Below are positions 35,593-45,052 of a stretch of 64,000 nucleotides of DNA, piece after piece. Source of the DNA: Streptomyces novaecaesareae (GTDB taxonomy: Bacteria; Actinomycetota; Actinomycetes; Streptomycetales; Streptomycetaceae). The position numbers and the translations under genes were made by a program. The stretch covers positions 15,501-79,500 of the forward strand of contig NZ_JNWQ01000025.1 of NCBI RefSeq assembly GCF_000716875.1, in the 5' to 3' direction. The notes beneath the pieces are model-generated. The model worked only from the letters and a program-made list of their open reading frames with translations. It made no database searches and had not been told where the DNA came from. Position 1 is the first letter of the stretch; every line of letters begins with the position of its first letter.

Positions 35593-36618
35593 TCAGCGGA
35601 GCAGGTCGGCGAGCAGCAGGTTGGGGTCGGTGCGGGTGAAGTAGGCCGCGCTCGGCACGTAGGCGGTGTCATCCCGGACGGCGACGGAGGTCGGGTTGGA
35701 CAGGCCGTCGGCGGCGGTGAGCACGGTGTGGTGGCTGCCGTCCGGCTCGACGAGGACGGCCTCACTGGACGGGTTCAGGGTGGCGATCAGGGCGTCGCCG
35801 TGCCCGGTGAAGGCGAAGTCGTCGACGCCCGGGAGGCCGCTCGCGCGGACCTCGGCCGGCCCGGCGGCCCCGCAGTCGCCGATGGGGATGCGCAGCAGGT
35901 TGCCGCTGTCGGTGTTCGTCACCCAGACGGCGCCGTGGTGCAGCTTGAGGCCGTTGGCGCCGAACGCGGTGACGGGCTTGAGCAGGGCGTCGTCTGACCA
36001 GGTCGTGGCGGCGCCGCCGTCCACCGGGATCACGTCGACCACGCCGAGCGCCGAGTCGGCGGTGTAGAGGCGGCCCGCGCACTCGTCGAGGGCGAGGCCG
36101 TTCGGCAGGCCGGTGACGGGCAGGGCGGCGATCCGCTCGGGGGTGCCGCCGGGGCGCAGCCGCCAGATGCCGTGCAGGTCGGCGGTGCCGGTGGCGTAGC
36201 CGAAGTAGAGGGTGCCGTCGTGGGCGCGGACGATGCCGGTGACGAGCGCGGCACCGATGAACGGGGTTGCGGGGTCGGGCAGGGTGGCGAGGACGGTGAG
36301 CCGGCCGTCCGGGGTGACCCGACCGATCTGCCGGGCGAAGGACAGGGTGAGGTCGGCGGAGCCGTCCGGTTCGAGGGCGATGTTCTCGGGCTGCTGCCCC
36401 TGGGCCAGGTCGAAGTGGGCGATGATCCGCGGGGCGGACAGCGGCGGAGCTACGGCGACGGCCGGGGTCGCGGCCAGCAGGGCCAGGGCCGCACAGGCCG
36501 CCGAGACGAGGCCGGTCGCGGAAACGGCGCCGGCGGCCCTTCCGGTGCGGGACGGATGAACCGGACCAAACGGATGGAACGGACGGAACCGGCGGGGGGA
36601 TCCGAGCAGGCGGGGCAT
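35593..36618 (-). CDS. Secreted SMP-30/gluconolactonase-like beta-propeller
   Basis: This 341-residue protein has a long N terminus (about 40 residues), then a signal peptide core, then a repeated pattern typical of SMP-30/NHL propellers. Examples of the pattern are PENIALEPDGSADLTLS, LPNGLALDECAGRLYTADS, FGANGLKLHHGAVWVTNTDSG and NPTSVAVRDDTAYV. The Asn and Glu residues in these motifs match the metal site of SMP-30 lactonases. It is probably an exported hydrolase or binding protein, with an unknown substrate. The ATG at 36618 follows AAGGAGAGAGACC. It shows no operon link to its neighbours. Confidence 0.75.
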   Translation of the reverse strand: MPRLLGSPRRFRPFHPFGPVHPSRTGRAAGAVSATGLVSAACAALALLAATPAVAVAPPLSAPRIIAHFDLAQGQQPENIALEPDGSADLTLSFARQIGRVTPDGRLTVLATLPDPATPFIGAALVTGIVRAHDGTLYFGYATGTADLHGIWRLRPGGTPERIAALPVTGLPNGLALDECAGRLYTADSALGVVDVIPVDGGAATTWSDDALLKPVTAFGANGLKLHHGAVWVTNTDSGNLLRIPIGDCGAAGPAEVRASGLPGVDDFAFTGHGDALIATLNPSSEAVLVEPDGSHHTVLTAADGLSNPTSVAVRDDTAYVPSAAYFTRTDPNLLLADLLR

Positions 36619-36880
36619 GGTCTCTCTCCTTGATCGACGTGATCGATGGGGTCGGCGACGGTCGCCTGCCCGTCAGCAGAACACTCCTGACGGAGCGCCA
36701 CCCCCGCCCGGCCGTCGCGCCGACGGGACCATCCCCCGGTCGGTCGTCCCGTCCGCGCGGCCGGGCGCGTCGCGGAGCTTGGCATCGGCTCCGATCTGTG
36801 ACGTGGCCCTGTCTAGTTCGTTCCCGTCCTGGTGTGGTGGGATGTTCGGGTCACGGGGTGATGACCGCAGGTGGGGGTGT

Positions 36881-37528
36881 GTGATTGTGCGCAGTGGACG
36901 ACTGCTGGGGCTGGACGGGGATGCGGCGCTGCTGGTCGCCGTCGGACTGGTGCGGCTGGGGGCACAGGAGTGGCAGGGTGCGGCCGCCGGGGCGCCGGCC
37001 TGGGTGGGCGGCCTGCGGGCGGCCTCCTACGCGGACGCCTGGCTGGCCTTCGACGAGCCGGCGGCGCCCGGGCTGCGGGTGCCGGCGCCCGCGGTGCTGC
37101 GGGCGGTCGTCGGACGGGCCGCGGAGCTGGTCGTACGGTCCCGGGCGGGGGACGAGCCGGCCGCGCTGGAGTGGCTGGGCCACCGGTCGGCGGAGGCCCG
37201 CGAGCAGGCCCACCGGGACGAGCTGACGCACCCGGCCGAGCCCTGCGCGCTGACCCTGGTGTGGCACGGCGTCCAGGCGGCCGCCACGGGGGCCGGGGCG
37301 GACCACGACCGGCGCATCGAGGAGCGGGTCGAGGCGTACGTCCGGGACCGGCACCGCCGCCGGGACACCCTCGCGCTGGTGCTGGGCTGCACTCGGATCG
37401 CCGCAACCACGCTGGTGGAGCTGTGCGAGGGCGACCCGGAGCGGGTGGCCGGGTGGCTGGAGGAGGACGCGGCGCGCGCCATGCCGCGCGGCGGCCCCGC
37501 GCCGCTGTGGGTGCCGGGGCGGCCCTGA
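36881..37528 (+). CDS. Hypothetical protein, Ala/Arg-rich
   Basis: This protein of about 215 residues has codon bias typical of a real gene and no domain I recognise. The N-terminal third is hydrophobic with AALLVAVGLVRLG; the rest is acidic and basic helices with HRDELTH, a charged segment EERVEAYVRDRHRRR, and the end WLEEDAARAMPRGG. No signal peptide is obvious. The start is a GTG at 36881 or 36887, downstream of GGTGGGGG. It converges on the sirtuin gene. Confidence 0.55.
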   Translation: MIVRSGRLLGLDGDAALLVAVGLVRLGAQEWQGAAAGAPAWVGGLRAASYADAWLAFDEPAAPGLRVPAPAVLRAVVGRAAELVVRSRAGDEPAALEWLGHRSAEAREQAHRDELTHPAEPCALTLVWHGVQAAATGAGADHDRRIEERVEAYVRDRHRRRDTLALVLGCTRIAATTLVELCEGDPERVAGWLEEDAARAMPRGGPAPLWVPGRP

Positions 37529-37592
37529 CGGCCGCCGCGGCCCCGACCACCGAGCCGCGGCCCCGACCGCCGAGCCCCGACCGCCGGCCGCC

Positions 37593-38489
37593 TCAGCCGG
37601 TGCCCAGCAGCCGGGCGGCCTCGGCCATGGTCGGGCCCAGCGGGAGGTCGAGCCGGAGCGCGGCGAGGTCGTCGCCGCGGGTGGGGCCCTGGTTGACGAT
37701 GGCGACGGGCAGCCGGGCGCGGGCGGCGCGGCGGACGAAGCGCAGGCCCGACAGGACCGTGAGCGAGGAGCCGAGAACCACCAACGCCGCTGCGGCGTCG
37801 ACCAGTTCGTAGCAGTGGTCGACCCGGGCGGCAGGCACGTTCTCGCCGAAGAAGACCACGTCCGGCTTGAGCACGCCCCCGCAGTCGGCGCAGGGCGCGA
37901 CGCGGAACCCCGCGACCAGCTCCGGCCGCAGCTGCGCGTCGCCGTCCGGGCGCAGGACGGCCCCGGGGCGGCGGAATCCCCGGTTCAACTCCTCCAGGCG
38001 CTGGTCGAGTTCGGCCCGGGAGCTGGTCCGGCGGCAGTCGAGGCAGACCACCCGGTCCAGTCCGCCGTGCAGTTCCACGGCCTCCCCGGTCCCGGCCGCG
38101 CGGTGGAGGCCGTCGACGTTCTGGGTGATGACCGCCGCGACGTGGCCCGACCGGCGCAGCCGCTCCACCGCGTGGTGGCCGGCGTTGGGCCGGGCCCGGG
38201 CGAACAGCGGCCAGCCGGTGTGGCTGCGGGCCCAGTACCGGCGCCGGGCGGCCTCGCTGCCGGTGAACTCCTGGTAGGTCATCGGGGTGCCGGTGCGGCG
38301 GCGCCCGGTGGCCCCGCGGTAGTCGGGGATGCCGGACTCGGTGGACAGGCCCGCGCCGCTCAGCACCACCGCACCGCGCTGGTCCAGCAGCCGTACGAGG
38401 TCGGCCACGCCTGCCGGGGCCGCGGGGTTCGCCGACGGGCTCACCGGGTTCGCCGACGGGCCCGGGGCAGTGGATTCCGACGCCTCCAT
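37593..38489 (-). CDS. Sirtuin NAD-dependent protein deacylase
   Basis: This 298-residue protein of the SIR2 family removes acyl groups from lysine using NAD+. The NAD site is GAGLSTESGIPDYRG, the catalytic stretch is TQNVDGLHRAAG with the histidine in VELHGGL, and the zinc cysteines are in CLDC and CADC. GENVP and GSSLTV follow as expected. The length is typical for an actinobacterial sirtuin. The ATG at 38489 is preceded by GGCGG. It is followed by no obvious partner; the kinase gene lies 88 bp upstream on the same strand. Confidence 0.93.
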   Translation of the reverse strand: MEASESTAPGPSANPVSPSANPAAPAGVADLVRLLDQRGAVVLSGAGLSTESGIPDYRGATGRRRTGTPMTYQEFTGSEAARRRYWARSHTGWPLFARARPNAGHHAVERLRRSGHVAAVITQNVDGLHRAAGTGEAVELHGGLDRVVCLDCRRTSSRAELDQRLEELNRGFRRPGAVLRPDGDAQLRPELVAGFRVAPCADCGGVLKPDVVFFGENVPAARVDHCYELVDAAAALVVLGSSLTVLSGLRFVRRAARARLPVAIVNQGPTRGDDLAALRLDLPLGPTMAEAARLLGTG

Positions 38490-38577
38490 ACCGCCGAGGG
38501 TAACCCCGGCCGCGGGCGACACCGGCAGCCGCGGGCACCGGCTGGGGCCCCGGGCTGGGGGCCCGACTGGGCCTCGA

Positions 38578-39144
38578 CTACGGCGTACCCGACGCGAAGC
38601 CGACGATCCGCGCCAGGGACGGCTCCCACCCCTCGGTGGTGTCCACGACCAGGCAGGGGGCGTCGGTCGCGATCGGCACCCACGACTCGATCGGCCGCTC
38701 CCCCGCCGCGATGCGCCGCAGCAGTTCGGCGTCCGCGTGCACGGCCCGCGAGGGCACGTCCGCGGCCCGGCGGGCGATGCGCAGCCGGGCGAGTTCGGGA
38801 TCGACGACGCAGCGGACGACCCTCAGGTCGGCCGGCACGGCGAGCGCCTCCAGGCCGGGGCGCCACAGGCGGTCCTGGAAGGCCGCCTCCGCCACCAGGC
38901 TCCGCCCGGCCCCGAGGAGTTCACCGATGGTGCGGAAGAACGCGTGCAGCGTCCTCAGGTCCTGGTCCCCTGCGGGCCCGGCCTCGGCAGACTCGGCACC
39001 GATCGGCTCGGCACCGGCCATCCGCTCCTTGATCTCGTCCCGGCAGACCAGCGGCCAGTCGAGCGCGTCGGCCAGGGCGTGCGCCAGCGTGGTCTTGCCC
39101 GCCCCGGGCGGGCCGCTGACGGCCACCAGTGTCGGACGTCGCAT
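38578..39144 (-). CDS. P-loop kinase / AAA-type ATP-binding protein
   Basis: This 188-residue protein has Walker A in SGPPGAGKTT and the following DEIKERM, the pattern of small P-loop kinases such as those for zeta-toxin-like, shikimate or antibiotic substrates. LVAEAAFQDRLW resembles a Walker B-like strand. A DPELARLRIARR stretch fits the lid region. The substrate is unknown. The ATG at 39144 begins the domain directly, with no N-terminal extension. Confidence 0.75.
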   Translation of the reverse strand: MRRPTLVAVSGPPGAGKTTLAHALADALDWPLVCRDEIKERMAGAEPIGAESAEAGPAGDQDLRTLHAFFRTIGELLGAGRSLVAEAAFQDRLWRPGLEALAVPADLRVVRCVVDPELARLRIARRAADVPSRAVHADAELLRRIAAGERPIESWVPIATDAPCLVVDTTEGWEPSLARIVGFASGTP

Positions 39145-39341
39145 CGTGCCCCCGTCCCGTGCTCGACCAGGAATCCGTGTCGTGCCGCGCGCCAACGCCT
39201 CGCCCGTCCGCTCGGCGCGTCCGCACAGCCCCATCATTCTTCCGGGTAAGTCCCGCCGCGGCACTCCGCTCCGCCCTCGGCGTGGACCAGCAGCTGTCGA
39301 CAGGGCAGATATCCGGCCAACTTGACCGAACCGTACGTCCG

Positions 39342-39377
39342 TTGAACCGTCTGCCGCTCAAGCTACCCTCTGGTAGC
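39342..39377 (+). promoter_or_regulatory. Promoter with overlapping palindrome upstream of DUF4157 gene
   Basis: TTGAAC (39342-39347) and TACCCT (39364-39369), 16 bp apart, resemble a vegetative promoter. The -10 box lies inside a perfect palindrome GCTACC-CTCT-GGTAGC (39362-39377), which would suit a repressor. Confidence 0.5.
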
Positions 39378-39441
39378 GGAATGTGCGGCCTCCTCCCGCG
39401 GGCGGGCAACGCGGGGCCGCCCTCAGCGAGGGAGTGAGCAC

Positions 39442-41166
39442 GTGCGTGAAGAGAAGACAGCCGAGCGCGGCGGCTCAGCCGGCGACCGGCAGCAGGCCCG
39501 CAGGCCGTCTCCGGCCGCACCCGCGCCGGCAGTCGGCCTGCTCGGCCTCCAGGCCACGGTCGGCAACGCGGCCGTCGTCCAGATGCTCCGCCGCGGCGGC
39601 GAGCTCCCCGGACCCCACGGAGCGGCGGCCGTGCAGCGGTCCGCCGTCCAGTCCGTGCTGCGCAGCAGCGGTCGGCCGCTGGACGAGGCGTCCCGCCTGG
39701 ACATGGAGGCCCGGCTGGGCGCGGACTTCCGCGACGTCCGCGTGCACACCGGCCCGGCCGCGGCGGCGTCCGCCGCCGAGGTCGGCGCCCGCGCCTACAC
39801 CAGCGGCAACCATGTCGTGCTCGGCTCGGGCGGTCACGACCGGCACACCCTCGCCCATGAACTCACCCACGTCATCCAGCAGCGCCAGGGCCCCGTCGCG
39901 GGCACCGACAACGGCGGCGGCCTCAGGATCTCCGACCCGTCGGACCGGTTCGAGCGCGAGGCGGAGGCCACTGCCACCCGGGTGCTGCGGGGGCCGGCCC
40001 CCGGCGAGCCGCGGGCGGCCCAGCCCGGCGACACCGGGGCCGTGTCCGGACCGGCCGCCGTCCAGCGGACGACCCTCGGGGAGGCGCTGCCGGGCCGCGT
40101 GGTCCCGCCGGCGGAGCAGCAGGCGTTCCTGGACCTGGCCCAGCGGGTCTGGCAGGGAGCGGACCAGGACCTGGTCCGGGAGACCTGGCGCGGCTTCTTC
40201 GGGAGTTTCAGGTCGGAGGACGAGCTCCGGGCGTTCTGCCAGCAGAACAGCACCGCGTTCCAGCCGGCCCTTCCGGCTCAACTCCCGCAGGACGTGAACC
40301 AGTTGATCGAACTCGCCGTGCAGTCGCTGCCCGCCGGTGCGCCGTTCCCGCACCGGGACGGACCCGAGGCCCTCCACTGGTACCTGATGGACGTGGTCCT
40401 CGACCCGGCGTACGGGTTCGACGACACCATGGACCTCGCCGCGGAGATCGGGCCCGAGCTGCTGCGCAGGGACATCCTGAACCCCGTCAACTTCGCTTCC
40501 TGCTACCCGACGGCCCAGCACCTGTTCCCGATCCTGTCCGGCGTCACGGCCGGCGCGGGCGAGTCCCGCGAGGCACTCTCGCACCGGGCAGCGGACGGGG
40601 CCGAGGCCGGCGGCCCGGGCAACGACCGGGAGGTGACCGAGGACGCCGCCGCGTTCCGGACCGCCGTCAACGGGCTCACCTCGGCGATCGGTTCGGCGGC
40701 GAGCCAGGGTGCCGAGGCGGTCTTCCGCATCGAGTTCGCCGGCCACGGCTTCACCCTCGTGCTCCGGCGCCCGAATCCGGCGGAGCCTGGCCTGCACATC
40801 GAGCTGATCGAGAGCCTCGCGCACGCCAATTCGCTGGACGTCTCCCTCCGGCGGCCGGGCATGCCGGTGGAGGACGTCTGCGTGGCCCTGACGCAGATGG
40901 CCGACGACGACTGGCAGGTCAGGGAGCAGGGCGCGGGCCGGCTCGGCTGGAACTCCCACGCCCTGTTCCTCCACAACGCGGGCCGGCCCGGCACCCCTGA
41001 GTACCCGGTGTCGTCGTACCCCGGGCAGGACCACGCACGGGAGGGCGAGTACTTCCCGAGGACGAAGATGAAGTGGTGGGCGAACCGGCTGGACCCGGCC
41101 GGCCTGGAGAACTGGGCCGCCCAGGGCCGCGAACGCCTCGGCCGGCTGGGGCAGTCGGGGCTGTGA
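39442..41166 (+). CDS. DUF4157 protein with C-terminal putative enzyme/toxin domain
   Basis: This 574-residue protein has a disordered Ala/Pro-rich start, then a DUF4157 domain (about 65-170): MEARLGADFRDVRVHTGPAA, ARAYTSGNHVVLG, and the metallopeptidase-like HELTHVIQQ. DUF4157 commonly fronts extracellular contractile injection system cargo and other exported polymorphic proteins. The C-terminal 380 residues match no family I know. They contain NFASCYPTAQHL and later EFAGHGFTLVL, a Cys then His spacing that could form a papain-like active site. There is no signal peptide, as expected for injected cargo. The GTG start follows GAGGGAG. Confidence 0.75.
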   Translation: MREEKTAERGGSAGDRQQARRPSPAAPAPAVGLLGLQATVGNAAVVQMLRRGGELPGPHGAAAVQRSAVQSVLRSSGRPLDEASRLDMEARLGADFRDVRVHTGPAAAASAAEVGARAYTSGNHVVLGSGGHDRHTLAHELTHVIQQRQGPVAGTDNGGGLRISDPSDRFEREAEATATRVLRGPAPGEPRAAQPGDTGAVSGPAAVQRTTLGEALPGRVVPPAEQQAFLDLAQRVWQGADQDLVRETWRGFFGSFRSEDELRAFCQQNSTAFQPALPAQLPQDVNQLIELAVQSLPAGAPFPHRDGPEALHWYLMDVVLDPAYGFDDTMDLAAEIGPELLRRDILNPVNFASCYPTAQHLFPILSGVTAGAGESREALSHRAADGAEAGGPGNDREVTEDAAAFRTAVNGLTSAIGSAASQGAEAVFRIEFAGHGFTLVLRRPNPAEPGLHIELIESLAHANSLDVSLRRPGMPVEDVCVALTQMADDDWQVREQGAGRLGWNSHALFLHNAGRPGTPEYPVSSYPGQDHAREGEYFPRTKMKWWANRLDPAGLENWAAQGRERLGRLGQSGL

Positions 41167-41187
41167 CGGCTGGCGCGCGGCCCGCCG

Positions 41188-41367
41188 TCAGCCCCAGCCA
41201 GGCACCGGCGGCAGCGGCCACGGCGGCGGTGTCGGTGTCGGTGTCGGCGCCGACGGGCCGAAGCCGTCCGGCGCGGGGCCGCGGCCGACGAGCCGCCCGG
41301 CGGAGCCCCGTACGTCGGCGAGCAGGGCGGCGAGTTCGGCAGGGGTGGGGTCGGCAGTAGGTGTCAC
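41188..41367 (-). CDS. Small proline-rich hypothetical protein
   Basis: This 59-residue frame starts with a GTG at 41367, with GGGGAGA about 10 bases upstream. The N-terminal half forms a helix (AELAALLADVRGSAGRLVG) and the C-terminal half is TPTP- and PPP-rich. It may be a short regulatory or adaptor peptide. It converges on the DUF4157 gene 21 bp away. The helix and ribosome site are the only support. Confidence 0.4.
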   Translation of the reverse strand: MTPTADPTPAELAALLADVRGSAGRLVGRGPAPDGFGPSAPTPTPTPPPWPLPPVPGWG

Positions 41368-41529
41368 GGTCCCATTCTCCCCTTGTTGACGAATCGTCAG
41401 CAAGTTACGCGCAGCGCCTTGACGAGGCACGGTCACGGTTCTAGAAAACGTAGTGAGCTCCCGGTCCCCCACCGCACGGGAGCAGCGAAAGGTCGTCTTC
41501 TCGCCCCTCACCGAGGAAGAGGCTTTCCC

Positions 41530-42249
41530 ATGCGTTTCAGCCGCCGCCTTGCCGTCCCCGCCGCCATCCCCACCGCCGTCCGCGCCGCCGTCCCCGCTGT
41601 CGTCGTCGCGGCCCTCCTCTCCGCCGCAGTGCCCGCCGCCTCGGCGCCCCGAGCCGTCGCCGCCGCGCCGGTGCTCACCGCCGGGAGTGCGGGCGGCGCC
41701 GCCGTCGCCCCGGGCGACGCGCTCGCCGCGCCGCTGGCCGGGGGCGCCGTCGCCACCTTCTACTCGACCGCGACCAGCACCACCGGTGTCACCTGCGCCA
41801 CCTCCGCGCTCTCGGCCACGGTGCTGACCAACCCGGCGGCCCCGGGCTCGGCCACCGAGTCGCTGACCGGGCTCACCTTCGGCTCGTGCACCAGCAACGT
41901 CACCGGCGTCACGTCGGTGCGCAGTCTGACCGTCGGCAACCTCCCGTACGGTCTGACCGTCTCCGACGGCCCGGGGCTGCCGGTCACGCTCGGCGGCGGC
42001 TCCGCCGGGACGATCCAGGCCACCGCCGTCCTCAACAGCTGGTTCGGCACCATCACCTGCACCTACCAGCTCAGCGGCGCGTTCACCGGCAGCGCCGACA
42101 ACACCGCCCACAGCCTGGCCTTCCGCAACGAGCACTTCGCCAGGAGCGGCGGCTCGACGCTCTGCCCCGGCGACGGGTACTTCTCCGCGACGTACGGCCC
42201 GGTGGCCGACACCTCCCAGCCGGGCGGCCCGGCGGTGTACGTCAACTGA
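41530..42249 (+). CDS. Secreted protein, unknown function
   Basis: This 239-residue protein has an N-terminal signal with Arg-Arg (MRFSRRLAVP), a long Ala/Val core and a probable cleavage near ASAPRAVAA. The mature part is Thr/Ser/Gly rich beta-type sequence with four or five cysteines (VTCATS, GSCTSN, TITCTY, STLCPG). It resembles Streptomyces secreted proteins of unknown function. The ATG at 41530 follows GAGGAAGAGG. It is monocistronic and convergent with metE. Confidence 0.7.
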   Translation: MRFSRRLAVPAAIPTAVRAAVPAVVVAALLSAAVPAASAPRAVAAAPVLTAGSAGGAAVAPGDALAAPLAGGAVATFYSTATSTTGVTCATSALSATVLTNPAAPGSATESLTGLTFGSCTSNVTGVTSVRSLTVGNLPYGLTVSDGPGLPVTLGGGSAGTIQATAVLNSWFGTITCTYQLSGAFTGSADNTAHSLAFRNEHFARSGGSTLCPGDGYFSATYGPVADTSQPGGPAVYVN

Positions 42250-42255
42250 CCGGCA

Positions 42256-42294
42256 GCCGGGGGCGCGGCCGTGCCGCAGGACCGCGCCCCCGGC
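42256..42294. terminator. Terminator between secreted protein gene and metE
   Basis: Arms 42256-42268 and 42282-42294 (GCCGGGGGCGCGG and its complement) form a perfect 13-bp stem with a 13-base loop between convergent genes. Confidence 0.7.
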
Positions 42295-42300
42295 CCCCCG

Positions 42301-44616
42301 TCAGCCCGCCAGTTCCTCCCGCAGGCGGCGGGCGGCGCCGACCAGGCTCGCCAGCGAGGCCTCGGTCTCCAGCCAGCCGCGGGTCTTGAGGCCGCAGTCG
42401 GGGTTGACCCAGAGGCGGTCCGCCGGGATCGCGGCGAGGCCGGCGCGCAGCAGCTCCACGGCTTCCCCGGCGCTCGGGACACGCGGGGAGTGGATGTCCC
42501 AGACGCCGGGCCCGACCTCGCGCGGGTAGCCGGCCCCGGCCAGCTCGCCCGCGACCTCCATGTGGGAGCGGGTGGCCTCCAGGGAGATGACGTCCGCGTC
42601 GAGTTCGTCGATCGCCGCCATGATCGCGCCGAACTCGGCGTAGCACATGTGGGTGTGGATCTGGGTGTCGGCGCGGACGCCGGAGGTGGCGAGGCGGAAG
42701 GCCTCGGTGGCCCAGTCCAGGTAGGCCGGGCGGGAGGCGGCGCGCAGCGGGAGGGTCTCGCGCAGGGCGGGCTCGTCGACCTGGACGACGGCCGCGCCGG
42801 CGGCCTCCAGGTCGGCGACCTCGTCGCGCAGGGCGAGGGCGACCTGGCGGGCGGTGTCGCCGAGCGGCTGGTCGTCGCGGACGAAGGACCAGGCGAGCAT
42901 GGTGACGGGGCCGGTGAGCATGCCCTTGACCGGGCGGTCGGTGAGCCCCTGGGCGTAGCGGAACCAGTCGACGGTCATCGGGTGCGGGCGGGAGATGTCC
43001 CCGGCGAGGACCGGCGGGCGTACGTACCGGGTGCCGTAGGACTGCACCCAGCCGTGCCGGGTGGCCAGGTAGCCGGTGAGCTGTTCGGCGAAGTACTGGA
43101 CCATGTCGTTGCGTTCGGGCTCGCCGTGCACCAGGACGTCCAGTCCGGCCTTCTCCTGGAAGGCGATGACCTCGCGGACCTCGGCCTCGATGCGCTCGCG
43201 GTAGGCGGTGGCGTCGATCCGACCAGCCGTCAGGTCAGCCCGGGCGACCCGCAGTTCGGTGGTCTGCGGGAAGGAGCCGATGGTGGTGGTCGGCAGCGGC
43301 GGCAGGGCGAGCCGGGCGCGTTGGGCCGCGATCCGGACGGGGTAGGGCTGGGCGCGGCGGGTGTCGGCCCCGGTGACGGCGGCGGCGCGGGCGCGCACCG
43401 CCGGGTCGCGGGTGATCGGCGAGTTGGCGCGGGAGGCGAGGTCGGCGCGGTTGGCGGCGAGGTCGGCGGCGATCGCGCCGGTGCCCTCGCGCAGGCCGCG
43501 GGCGAGCAGCGCCGTCTCGGCGGCCTTCTGCTGGGCGAAGGCGAGCCAGCGGGCGATCTGCGGGTCCAACTCCCGTTCGGCGGCGGCATCCAGGGGGACG
43601 TGCAGCAGTGAGCAGGACGGTGCCACGTCGATCCGGTCGGCGAGGCCGAGCAGGGTGGCCAGGGTGGCGAGCGACTTCTCCAGGTCGTTGATCCAGACGT
43701 TGCGCCCGTCGACCACCCCGGCCACCAGGCGCTTGCCGGGCAGGCCCCCGGCGGCCGCGAGGTCGTCGAGGTTGCCGGCGGCTGGTCCGGTGAAGTCCAG
43801 TGCCAGGCCTTCGATCGGGGCCTTGGCGAGGACGGGCAGGGCGGCGCCGAGCCGGTCGAAGTAGCTCGCGACCAGCAGCTTCGGCCGGTCGGTGAGGGCG
43901 CCGAGGTCGCGGTAGGCGCGGGCCGCGGCGCCCAGTTCGGCCGGGGTGCGGTCCTGGACCAGGGCGGGCTCGTCGAGTTGCACCCAGTCGGCGCCGGCGG
44001 CCTTCAGCTCCCCCAGCAGCTGTGCGTAGACGGGCAGCAGCCGGTCCAGCAGGGTGATCGGCTGGAAGTCCTCGGCCACCCCGGGGGCGGGCTTGGCGAG
44101 CAGCAGGTAGGTGACGGGGCCGAGGAGGACCGGCCGGGCCCGGTGGCCGAGCGCGAGCGCCTCCCGCAGCTCGCCGACCTGCTTGGCCGGGTCGGCGGCG
44201 AACACCGTGTCCGGGCCCAACTCCGGGACCAGGTAGTGGTAGTTGGTGTCGAACCACTTGGTCATCTCCAGTGGCGCGACGTCCTGGGTGCCGCGCGCCA
44301 TGGCGAAGTAGCCGTCCAGCGGGGCGGCTTGGAGGGCCGTGCGGTGGCGGGCGGGGATCGCGCCGACGGCCACGGTGGTGTCCAGCACGTGGTCGTAGAG
44401 CGAGAAGTCGCCGGTCGGGACCTCCTGGATCCCGGCCTCGGCGAGCTGCTTCCAGTTCTGCCGGCGCAGGTCGGCGGCGGTGGCCAGCAGGGCGTCGGCG
44501 GTGACGCCGCCCTTCCAGTAGCCCTCGATCGCCTTCTTGAGCTCCCGGCCCCGGCCCTGGCGGGGGTAGCCGTACACGGTGGCCCGGGTTGCCGCGGCTG
44601 CGGACTTCGCTGTCAA
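42301..44616 (-). CDS. metE: Cobalamin-independent methionine synthase
   Basis: This 771-residue enzyme transfers the methyl group of 5-methyltetrahydropteroyl-tri-glutamate to homocysteine to make methionine in the cytoplasm. The length is standard for MetE. The zinc ligands are visible in HMCYAEF and PDCGLKTRG, and TTIGSFPQT begins the C-terminal catalytic half. It starts at a TTG (44616) with GGAGAG upstream. A cobalamin riboswitch lies in its leader, so it should be shut off when vitamin B12 is available and a B12-dependent MetH can act. Confidence 0.97.
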   Translation of the reverse strand: MTAKSAAAATRATVYGYPRQGRGRELKKAIEGYWKGGVTADALLATAADLRRQNWKQLAEAGIQEVPTGDFSLYDHVLDTTVAVGAIPARHRTALQAAPLDGYFAMARGTQDVAPLEMTKWFDTNYHYLVPELGPDTVFAADPAKQVGELREALALGHRARPVLLGPVTYLLLAKPAPGVAEDFQPITLLDRLLPVYAQLLGELKAAGADWVQLDEPALVQDRTPAELGAAARAYRDLGALTDRPKLLVASYFDRLGAALPVLAKAPIEGLALDFTGPAAGNLDDLAAAGGLPGKRLVAGVVDGRNVWINDLEKSLATLATLLGLADRIDVAPSCSLLHVPLDAAAERELDPQIARWLAFAQQKAAETALLARGLREGTGAIAADLAANRADLASRANSPITRDPAVRARAAAVTGADTRRAQPYPVRIAAQRARLALPPLPTTTIGSFPQTTELRVARADLTAGRIDATAYRERIEAEVREVIAFQEKAGLDVLVHGEPERNDMVQYFAEQLTGYLATRHGWVQSYGTRYVRPPVLAGDISRPHPMTVDWFRYAQGLTDRPVKGMLTGPVTMLAWSFVRDDQPLGDTARQVALALRDEVADLEAAGAAVVQVDEPALRETLPLRAASRPAYLDWATEAFRLATSGVRADTQIHTHMCYAEFGAIMAAIDELDADVISLEATRSHMEVAGELAGAGYPREVGPGVWDIHSPRVPSAGEAVELLRAGLAAIPADRLWVNPDCGLKTRGWLETEASLASLVGAARRLREELAG

Positions 44617-44789
44617 CGGACTCTCCTTCGCGAGTCTTTCTCCATGGATCCCGGGGACGGGAGGAGGGCGCGAAGGGGTGACGAACCGGACGGCGGCCGC
44701 CGCTGACGCGCGGGCCCGATCCGTCCGATGTGTACGCCGACCCGCCCTGGAGGGTCACCGGGATCTCCGCGCGCGATCGGTCGCACGCG

Positions 44790-45003
44790 GGCAACGGGCA
44801 GGTCTTCGGACTCGCGGGCGCGCCCACCCTGTCAAGGGCGGACACCTACTGGCCGTCGCTTCCCAGGCCCGGCCGGGCCCAGTGCGTATGACGGCGGTCG
44901 TTCCCGCTCACCGCTGCGGGGCAGTCCCGGATTCCCACCGGGTTCCCTCTTGCGACGCGCCTGCCTGGCGGACAGGGCGAACCAGCTGCCCTGCCACCTT
45001 AGG
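44790..45003 (-). promoter_or_regulatory. Cobalamin riboswitch in metE leader
   Basis: On the minus strand this leader carries the conserved cobalamin core GAATCCGGGACTGCCCCGC (about 44915-44933) and the downstream GAGTCCGAAGACCTGCC (44797-44813), in the correct order and spacing. It lies about 175 bases before the metE start. It should repress metE when adenosylcobalamin is bound. Confidence 0.92.
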
Positions 45004-45052
45004 GCGGGTACGGCGTTCCGGACAGCGAGATCCGCGAACTCGTCCGGAGGGT

